This document shows positions 55,987 through 64,000 of a stretch of 64,000 bases of DNA, in pieces. A program made the position numbers and the translations under genes. Where the stretch lies: contig QYRS01000002.1 of NCBI GenBank assembly GCA_006503535.1, positions 3,844,001-3,908,000 of the forward strand, given 5' to 3'. A model generated the notes under the pieces. That model was not told the DNA's origin, made no database searches, and saw only the letters and a program-made list of their open reading frames with translations. Every line of letters starts with the position of its first letter. The stretch's first letter is position 1. Origin of the DNA: Arthrinium phaeospermum (Eukaryota > Ascomycota > Sordariomycetes > Amphisphaeriales > Apiosporaceae).

Positions 55987-57696
55987 ATGGGGGGCCCCTT
56001 TGCACTTCCCGTGCCTGCCTACCATTTAGGCCACAATAAGTCGCGGTTGAACAAGCGCAAACGGGCAAGTGATGCAGGCAATGACAATGGAATAAGCGAT
56101 GCAACTGGCAGTGGTGGTGGTGGTGGTGGCAAGTCCAGGCCAGCAGAATTCACTTCCACTCCCTTTGGGACACAAGCATCATTCTCCAGTCTCCCGGCCG
56201 ACTCCATCAACCCGCTCTCTCACTCGCCAGACACCTTGCGCCAGTTTGCAGTCGCCGGACTCGACCCTGGGGAAGAGGTGCCATCCAAGGTCTACCCCAA
56301 ATTTCCGCACAAAGGCATCTCGTCCAGAAATAACACCTTCTCGTCTAAACGAGGAGGCAGCAACTACAACAAGAAAAAAGGCGGCAGGATGTCGGCGCTT
56401 ACCAGTGGCTCGGAGGCCGACGTCGACACCGACGTGTCGGACAGCAACAATAGCGGTGGCCGTGACAGCAGCAAGAAGGACCTTGACGGTGAAGAGGACG
56501 ATGGCTTTCAGATGGACTACTCGGCGCGCATGCAGCATCTCAGCACCCTGACGGCCATCATGCACCGCTGCCTGCACGATGGTGACATCCCCCGCGCCAA
56601 GAGGGCCTTCAACCTCCTCATCCGCACCAAGGACGTGGACATCCGGGTCAACGGCCTGTGGAACATCGGCGTCGAGATCTTGATGCGTGAAGGCGAGCAG
56701 CCAAAACAGCAACAATCCAACACCGGCACTGCAACCGGCACCGGAAGCGGCGATGCTGCTGACGACAAGGGGAAGCAGCCCGAGGACCCTTGGCGGCTCG
56801 GCGAGCCCCTAGTCGACTCGCAGCAGGATACACAGGCGGCAGGAGAAGGAACTTCAGAGAACCCGCAACCCTTACAGCTGCCCGAGCGCTGGGGCTCCGC
56901 GGCCAACATCGACGCCGTGAGGGACTACCTCCAGTCCCTGATCCAGCAATACCCCTACGACAGGCAGCGCCCCCACATGGTCAGCGCCGTCGACTTCTGG
57001 CCCGCGCTCTTCAGCACCGAGATCTACAACCTCGACGCCGAGTTGAAGAAGGCGATGCGCCAGCTCGAGGCCAAAGAGGACGAAGACGGCGACGAGAACG
57101 AAGCAGAAGGAGAGTCCTCGGAGAACGAATCAAGCCGCTACCGCCATTCCGACGACGAAAACGAAGACGGAGAGGACGATCGAGAGACCCGCCGCCTCCG
57201 CCGCCGCGAGGACGCAAAACAGGCCCGCCGCCACCGTGCCCGCGACGAGGTCCGCGCCCACACCCGCGCCGCCGCCGAGCAGGTCGCCGCTCGCATGGAC
57301 CAGCAGATGGAGAACCGGCCCTACGGCACGCACGGCGAGCTGCTTCGGCTGCGCGGCATGCTGAGCCTGTACGTGGCGGACCTGCACCTGTGCGCCTCGC
57401 TGGTCGCCAAGGTCGAGGAAGCCCGAAGGATTCGCAAGGAGAAGGGCGAGATACCACCGACACTTGGTGGCGGTGACAGCAAACAGCGGAAGGGTCCGAA
57501 GTCGCTGCGCAAGTACGCCGAGACGGAGGAAGAGCGGACGACGAGCCGGCAGAGGGACGCGGAGATCGAGAAGGCCAGGCGCTTCTTCCAGAAGAAGCTG
57601 CAGAGTCCTGGCGCTGGCGACGATGCGAAGGAAGAAGACTGGGTACGGAGATTCGCGGAAGGTCATGAGGGCGACGAGGACGGGGATAGCGAGTAA
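55987..57696 (+). CDS. RRN11: RNA polymerase I-specific initiation factor, Rrn11-like
   Basis: Intronless gene of 569 residues. The core at about residues 180-225 (LSTLTAIMHRCLHDGDIPRA followed by KRAFNLLIRTKDVDIRVNGL) matches the fungal RNA polymerase I core-factor family that includes yeast Rrn11. In yeast Rrn11 works with Rrn6 and Rrn7 to recruit Pol I to the rDNA promoter. A second conserved block (AVRDYLQSLIQQYPYDRQRP, then SAVDFWPALFSTEIYNL) follows at about 310-350. The N-terminus has basic RLNKRKRA (nuclear-import-like) and Gly- and Ser-rich stretches. After 360 a long acidic, then Arg/Glu-rich coiled stretch runs to LHLCASLVAKVEEARRIRKE. ATG 55987 is preceded by an in-frame stop. The gene converges on EED with 220 bp between ends. 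Confidence 0.75.
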   Translation: MGGPFALPVPAYHLGHNKSRLNKRKRASDAGNDNGISDATGSGGGGGGKSRPAEFTSTPFGTQASFSSLPADSINPLSHSPDTLRQFAVAGLDPGEEVPSKVYPKFPHKGISSRNNTFSSKRGGSNYNKKKGGRMSALTSGSEADVDTDVSDSNNSGGRDSSKKDLDGEEDDGFQMDYSARMQHLSTLTAIMHRCLHDGDIPRAKRAFNLLIRTKDVDIRVNGLWNIGVEILMREGEQPKQQQSNTGTATGTGSGDAADDKGKQPEDPWRLGEPLVDSQQDTQAAGEGTSENPQPLQLPERWGSAANIDAVRDYLQSLIQQYPYDRQRPHMVSAVDFWPALFSTEIYNLDAELKKAMRQLEAKEDEDGDENEAEGESSENESSRYRHSDDENEDGEDDRETRRLRRREDAKQARRHRARDEVRAHTRAAAEQVAARMDQQMENRPYGTHGELLRLRGMLSLYVADLHLCASLVAKVEEARRIRKEKGEIPPTLGGGDSKQRKGPKSLRKYAETEEERTTSRQRDAEIEKARRFFQKKLQSPGAGDDAKEEDWVRRFAEGHEGDEDGDSE

Positions 57697-57916
57697 GGAA
57701 GCCCTAGGATTGGGATACTTCCGTGACGAGACGAGACGAGACTCGAATTCATGACAACAGACAGGAACAAGCCTGGTATTAATAATGACAGATGAATGCT
57801 TACAGCAAATAACAGCCATGCACCATCGCTTTATGTCCTGTCCTCTCTGTCGTGCAATGCGTCTATCTACAAATATCTAATGGATCATGCGAATGTCATG
57901 GCTTGTAAAGAAAAAA

Positions 57917-59958
57917 TCACGACTTCTTTTCGTCCTTTGGGTTCTTCTGCCATCTCGACAAGACGAAAGCCAGGTTCTTGCTACCGACAACGATGCACCA
58001 CTCGCCTTCGGGGCTCCAAGCTACTTGACGTCCAATAAAGTCTTTCACTGAAATGCCGCTCTTATAATGCGCCATGACGGGCGTTTCGACCGATTTGATG
58101 TCGTACCGGGATGACCAGTCCTTCAACGTCTCCTCCGAGTAGTGGCTGCCGAGGCTGCTCTGGCCCTCGAGGTCGCTGCCGGTGCGGCCCGACGCCACAG
58201 AGTCCTTATCCTCGGCGTCCTTGAGCTTGCTGACGGCATCGCCCTTGTTCTGGCGGTGCTGGACGGGCATGAGCCAGCTCGGGCGCTGCACCGGATGATC
58301 GCGGGCGGGGTCGTCCAGCTCCGTCATGAAGGAGTGGTACCCCATCAGCCGGGCGAGGTCCCAGAAGAAGATGGTGGAGTGGGCGTTGGCGAAGGCCAGG
58401 ACGGGATGTTTATCCACCACGTGGAACAGCTTGAACCGCATGTAAAACTGATGCCCACTGCCAGGGGTGTGAAACTGGACTAGCCGCGTGTACTGGGGTG
58501 GGTTCTCCGAGGCCGTTGCCGGGGCGAACGCCGAGCGAGTCAAACGTTCCGTATCGCTGGTCGTAGGCGCACTGGACGCCAACGGTGGCGGGTCCTGTGA
58601 CGAGAAACCTTCAATACGCCAAAGAACGATGACATCCTCGTGGCATGCGCGCGATAGGACAAGGTCACCAAAGAATGCAACACTGCCAGCAATATTAGCC
58701 GAATCCAGGGAAAACTCTCGAAATACTGACCAGTCGACGATGCCACCGTGAACTTCAGATGTGAAGAAGTGCGGGTAGTGAACAACTATTGGCGGTACCG
58801 GGTTGCGGCCAGTCGCTCTAGTTGACAGATCTGGTAGGGTCCACTAGAAAGATTCCTCACATTAGAAAAAGGGGGCGTAGCCCGGAGCATGGAACATGAC
58901 TTACCAGACACACGCAATTGTCATGACCAGCGGAGAGCACGTATCTACCGCAGTTATGGAATGCCTGGTCTCAGTTAGCGAGATTGTCAAGGGTCGTCAA
59001 AAGGGGTTCCCTTCTCACAATTGTCAGAAGACCAGAGGAATGGCCTTCGCCTCCGAGTATGCACACACATGGCTGCTTCTCATCGGCCGGGTCAAAACTC
59101 CAGATGCGCACCGTGGTATCGTCTGATGCGGAAGCGATCAAATACGGATTGGTCGGGCATGTGACGAGGTCATTGATTTCCTACACTCCATCAGCGAAGC
59201 CCAGCACTTTTTCTTTTTTCTTTTCCATAAACTTACTGCGCCGTGCCCAACGAGTGTCTGTACATATGTTAGTTATAATGCGCGTGAAAATCTTCTAGGG
59301 TCCAACCGTACCTTTACTATATTGCCGTTGAAGACATCATATACTTTGATTTTGGCGTCCAAGCCAGCAACACAGAGATAGGGGATGTCAGTCTCGCGAT
59401 CCTTGCTCCACGTGCAGCTGCAGTTCACGGCAGTTTCCTTGGAACTGGTGTCAGTATCTTTCACGCAAAGCCGTACATGATATCGCAGAAGCTTACATCA
59501 GCGTCCCGGAAAAGCTGGATAAGCTCATAGGGCGGGACAGATGTACTTGATAGTCGGTATATCACAATCTACGCATCATCGGTCAGACTTGGGCGAAGAG
59601 CGCAACGGTGTAGCCATACAGCTCAACTCACATGTTTCTTGCTGACTGCAGCAAAGATGGGGTCCTCGCCAGCTGGCAGATACGGAAAGAACTTGACGTC
59701 AAAAAACTCTGCAAGCACGCGGTGAGTGAATATTCCATGACCCCCCATGGACTGGCCCTACGACCACGGCCTCGATCGTGACTGACCAGTATCTTTGTCG
59801 GCATTTGGGTCTTGGTGAGGTTCATCCTGGCACGATCGACGTCAGTACAGACGTCGTACAGTAAGAAAGAGCCTACGCCCGGCGAGACCTACTTCAAATC
59901 CGATTGATATCTTCAGACGGGGAAGATCCCATTCGTTGTATGAAGTTGCTGGAGGCAT
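57917..59958 (-). CDS. EED: Polycomb EED/ESC WD40 protein (PRC2 subunit)
   Basis: WD40 propeller that binds H3K27me3 and scaffolds the PRC2 methyltransferase, needed for facultative heterochromatin in nuclei. Ten exons were assembled: 59958-59893, 59826-59787, 59708-59632, 59568-59497, 59437-59312, 59257-59237, 59180-59019, 58964-58905, 58843-58731 and 58682-57917. The frame closes to 500 residues. Family signatures are LKISIGFEDEPHQDPNADKD, FFDVKFFPYLPAGEDPIFAA, CVAGLDAKIKVYDV, NDLVTCPTNPYLIASASDD, GHSSGLLTIAFHNCGRYVLS AGHD and ALEASDDT-like repeats in degenerate form, then VDCVAFFGDLVLSRAC. Exon 6 is only 21 nt (TLVGHGA) and the intron 58730-58683 is 48 bp and stop-free. The C-terminal third carries a long insertion (RPSWLMPVQHR to SSLGSHYSEE) before the last blade. 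Assignment to EED is firm; exact exon ends are by inspection. Confidence 0.88.
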
Positions 59959-62900
59959 GTTGGAGGTGCGTTATGCATATTCCACCAACAATACAGCCAA
60001 CCCCCAAAGCGTCGACCAATAAGGTCTCGGGCAGGTAGCTGACGCCCAGGGTCCAGACTCGCCGGGGAATATTCAGAATGTCCACGGAGGTCGGCCGCGA
60101 TGCATTAGCACGATGCACTAGTGCGCAGTCTTGACTCTCGGGCACGCGGGTGTTCTGCTGGGCTGGCCAAATGGCAATTGCAAGATCATGAAACGAATGT
60201 GATCCCTGGACGCGAGTCCTCAGGGTGGGGATATAATGCGCCGGTAATGGTGTGTGCGGGAAGCAAGTTCCGCGTGCAAGTAAGTCGGTCGCCGTATCCA
60301 GACCGCCACAAGTGTTGACTTGCAATTGCTTGGTTGCTTGGGTAGGTTGATGATACAGTAACCTCCCGCAGTAGCGTAGCTCAGCGGTACTTGCCAGACA
60401 GACCACCTGCAGCCTGCAGCCTGCAGCCTTGTCCGTGCCAAAACCAAGCAAGGTCGCAGTTTGAACAGCTCCAATCAAATCGGGAAGTGGGGGAAATGCC
60501 CGTTAGTAGTGTGCCTTGGGCAGAGGTCGATCCCTTTGGACATGGAAAATTAGTCAATGTTTTTTTTCTCCTACGCATTATGTGGATAGAGACTCGGAAG
60601 ATATGTCAGATATCCAGGTAGCATGAGGCCAAAGTAGAACCAAAGGCGACTAATGGCTGGCAATGCCATCAATTTGATGCATCTGAATGCCTTCCTGCCA
60701 ACGTTGAACCAAGAAGTACCTGAACTGGACGCGGGCAGGTGGAGGTGGGTCGGCAAGAGGTAGGTTAGGAATTCCGACGGTTTCCAATTTCGAGCGCCAC
60801 CTCCCTCAAAGCTGTTATTTGCAATCCTTTGGCGAGGGACTTCAGGATATGTATCCTGACATCCATCTGCATGCCGGTTACAGAAGCTTTCTCCCTCGCA
60901 TGGAATTCTCCGAGGAGAAAGAAACATGATATATCATCGGGCGTTGGATGCTCGGGTGCATATTTCTAAAGCTGATACCGCCCTTCTGTCCTTTTCCCTT
61001 TTCAGGCCATGTGATACGCTGGCACTTGTGCAGCATTGAAGCTTTCTAGCCTTCTTACATGCCTATATCTGATACCTATAACACCACGGTCAAGGGAGCC
61101 TATAATTTCCGACATGCGTGTCAATGGGATGGCTACTTAGCTAGGGCTCTCTCGCTTGGTCCCGTGTAATGTCACTGTATGCCCAGAAACTTCGTGTTCT
61201 TGGTATTGGTTGGGCACCGTCAGCTTCGGTTAAGCAATCTCCAGCCAGAGTAGCCTATGGCGCCATCGACCTCGACATAATCCGGGACCCTCGAGATTTG
61301 AGGTATGCTGTCGGTTATCATTGTACAAATGAGCACGATATTTTCCATACGCGTCGCGAGAAATGTATCATGCATTTCACTACTTCAGTCTTTGAAGGGA
61401 TGGTATATACTGGGCGGCCGTTGACTCAAAGCACCCTGGCTCTCTCGCAATGGTCATTGGCTCCTCTCTCGAGAACGTGGCTCTATAGGCTTGATTCCAA
61501 CATGCTACTTGCAGGAGGCGTAGGTATGCGGAATTGGATGCTGCAGTATGATATCAAGGCGCAAGGCAACGCAAATCAGGTATAACCAGCTCCCAACCTG
61601 GGCCACCATCATATCCGGGATCCTCGTTCCGGCTTAGAACCGGCCTGACCGTTTCTTGGTGATACGCAGCCTGCGGCCACTGGGGCTTCTGGAAGTGCGG
61701 GAGATGCACGCACTTACGTATGTAGTCACAGCCTACCATCATCTACCATCCGGACCTCAGAGTTGGGCGAGGCTACCGGCCACCCTTTCTGCTGTGGCTT
61801 GTAAATAAGTATGTATGCGTGCGCGCCGCCGGGCCCCGGCAATGTCACCGACGAACCTTAATCCTTTCCCCGGAACGCTCTACAGGGGTTTGATAATGGT
61901 GACATGGGTTTATGCATGCCTGACTTCCAGGCGTGGAACTTGGCCTGGCCTAGGGCGAGCCTAGGCTGCGTACGCAGAACGCTTTGGCAGCGGGATATTT
62001 CCAGATAGGGCATCGAGTTCGTGCAAGAATATAAATCATTAATCAGCGGCTTGGTGGTCAACCAAAAAGCGCCCCTTGTCGGTCATCTATGGGCAATTTG
62101 AACCATCCAGTCAACAGATTTAACAACTGAACCAGAGCACAAGGGATTGACTGGGTTGGCGGTAAAAGAAAAAAAAAAGAGTACGTGTAGCTGAGCTGCA
62201 ACAGCCGCCGCTTCCTATGATGGGTAACAGGGACGAGGGGTTACACGGCTGATCCCAAGTGCCGTGCGACGTGAGCGAGCGAGCAGCAGTCCATCCATCA
62301 TGGCCATAGACTTGGGTAATGATCGCCGCGCGTCATGGGCAACCCGGCTTTCTCGAAATCCCTGACGCCGGAACTGTTTCCTTCCCTTCTCCGCCCGGGG
62401 GGTCTCGGTGGACGAATTAAGAACTTCAAGATACCGTGTTGCGTGCAGCTGTTCCAACACATACATACGCGCATCCTGACCGCCCGACCAGGAGGTTGAG
62501 CGAGCATGCGGGAGAGAGGCCCAGCCAGCACCTAGCCGAATGAAACAAAGCTGTGTTGCGCTACACACGTCAAAAAGAGTGATGGGGTGGAAAAGTGACA
62601 GAGCCCCTTGACCAATCAGCGGCTCCCGATGGTCGGCTTTTTCCCGTCCCCTGTCAATCGCTCCGCATATGTAGCTCGTCAGCCACACAGAAGACCAGCC
62701 AGTTCTTTGCAAGGCATGGCGAGTGCGAGTGCAGCTCTCACACTAGGTTAAACCCCCAGCGTCTCCGTTATATACGCTTGGTCACATTCTTTATTTGCAT
62801 CGTCATCATCATTCAAGCTGAGCACTGGGAAGCTGGGCCCTGATATCAAGAGACGCAAGGAAATGGAATTGGCAATTGGCAATTGGCGATCCGGATTCCC

Positions 62901-64000
62901 AGAAAGCTGACACAAGAGTTGTGACTGTTGTAATGAAGAGGTACCAGCTCGTGACGATATCTGGACGGCAGGCACCGTCGGGTTACAGTGCTATCGCGCC
63001 TGCTGTTTAATTGCTGGTGACATGTGCACTGCGGAAATGGGCTCCTCGGCCATCTATGGAGCTCATGGCAGCCCGGTATCGTTACAGTATTTTCAGATTC
63101 TCACAGCCATCGTCGAGTCGTGTGAAATTTCCAAAGGTCCTCCTCGTTATGTAATGAGTTGATGACTCGGGACCGAGCTGCTGCCTCGCGAGCTCGCTCG
63201 CTGCCTGTCAGGGACGCAGGGTGCATGGGTTCGAAATAGCACAGCTATCCACTAACTAGTGGGAGATGTACAGAGAGTCCATTGGATTCGTCATTGGGAG
63301 CTCCAATCGCAATGGAACATGATATTACAGGTAATCAACGGCACCTACTACTGACGGTGCTTCGGACAGTGCTTTCGGGCATGATGCTGCACAGGGTAGG
63401 TGACAGCGGGTTTTGCTGTTATTTTTTTTTTCTGAGCAAGAATCCAACACGAATACCAGCAACGAAGCCGGCGTTTGTCAGATGTAACTGACTGTGGGCG
63501 TCGGTGGTTCGGCTTTCGCCTACACTCGCACGAGTCACGACCTGGCTGTCAAGAGGGAAAAAAAAATACGGCCGCACATTTGAAATCCACTCTCTGGAGA
63601 ATTATACATCATAGCAGTCGCCTTTTTACAAGCTATGTCTTCTGTCTGATACCAGTCTCGTTACATCATTGCGTGACAGTCTAGCGGTCGAAGAGAAAAC
63701 ATCCTTACTCATCTCAAATTGCATGGGAAAATCAGGATATCATGCGAGCTTGCGAGCATGATAATCCTGATCGGGCTGAGTGAGGTACGTACTCAACTAG
63801 CCACACCCTTTGGGGGCTGGTGTATGCACCCCGAGTACAACAGCTGGGAAGCCGGAGTCACGTAGCACCGACGAGTTATGTGAGAAAAGAGCAGAGCGGA
63901 AAGCAGTGCACTCAGACCAATGCCGTTCTGCCAGTTCAGTTCGTCGAGGAGCCAAAATTGATCCCAGACGAAGATCCCGAAAACCTGGTTCGCCATTACA
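59959..64000. other. 4-kb right-end region, no supported gene
   Basis: Many short open frames, none with family resemblance or splice support. Small tandem motifs are CCTGCAG repeats near 60404-60427 and AATTGGC repeated three times near 62867-62888. A short minus-strand frame at the very edge (63793-63996) contains a hydrophobic stretch and could be the tail of a gene lying outside, but this is not demonstrable. Confidence 0.5.

Noticed and set aside
59628..59825. EED start at the MNLTKTQM frame (59825)
   Set aside because: This is the wrong frame of exon 2; the correct frame reads DEPHQDPNADKD and joins an upstream exon starting MPPATSYNEW.
63793..63996. Minus-strand frame with a hydrophobic segment at the right edge
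   Set aside because: It may be the tail of a gene outside the window, but 67 codons without a family motif cannot support a call.
1..64000. CRISPR arrays, bacterial operons, telomeric TTAGGG arrays, secondary-metabolite cluster
   Set aside because: No spaced direct repeats, no telomere repeats and no polyketide or peptide synthetase motifs are seen; gene structure is fungal throughout.

Overview
The window is nuclear DNA of a filamentous ascomycete (Pezizomycotina), most likely a Sordariomycete. The signs are short GT-AG introns (48 to 93 bp, many with CTAAC/CTGAC-like branch sites), long gene-poor spacers, and gene families typical of moulds: a class VI-type chitin synthase, a eukaryotic nitrate reductase, an Egh16-like secreted protein, a 2EXR protein and an EED subunit of Polycomb complex 2. 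There are no operons; gene orientation is mixed.

Layout. 1-5.4 kb: the 3' end of an NmrA-like gene, a mitochondrial aldehyde dehydrogenase with an apparent one-base frameshift, and a 2EXR protein. 8.6-17.4 kb: an Egh16-like secreted protein with Asn/Gly-rich inserts, a Gln/Pro-rich protein, a 170-residue orphan, and an APH-fold kinase-like gene that also needs a one-base correction in a C run. 18.8-28.3 kb: Golgi apyrase (YND1) and chitin synthase, separated by 4.4 kb without a convincing gene. 28.3-33.3 kb: a 5 kb spacer holding a perfect 26-bp inverted-repeat element flanked by TA, which looks like a MITE. 33.3-42.8 kb: UPF2 and nitrate reductase, divergent, with GATA and NirA/NIT4-type sites between them. 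43.6-51.7 kb: an orphan membrane-anchored protein, tRNA-Val(AAC), a Gvp36-like BAR protein, an F-box protein, a decayed gene with three in-frame stops, and an 81-residue Cys-rich secreted protein. 54.2-60.0 kb: complex I subunit NUO29.9/NDUFA5, Pol I factor RRN11, and EED in ten exons including a 21-nt microexon. 60-64 kb: no supported gene.

Most genes are unrelated housekeeping functions: mRNA surveillance, rRNA transcription, respiration, membrane traffic, cell wall and nitrogen assimilation. The accessory or fast-evolving layer is the two secreted proteins, the Gln-rich and orphan proteins, the decayed gene and the MITE-like element. I see no biosynthetic cluster, CRISPR array or clearly new multi-gene system. 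Exon models were built by hand from splice signals and reading-frame closure; all multi-exon models close to whole codons. Family assignments rest on recognised motifs, not on a database search.
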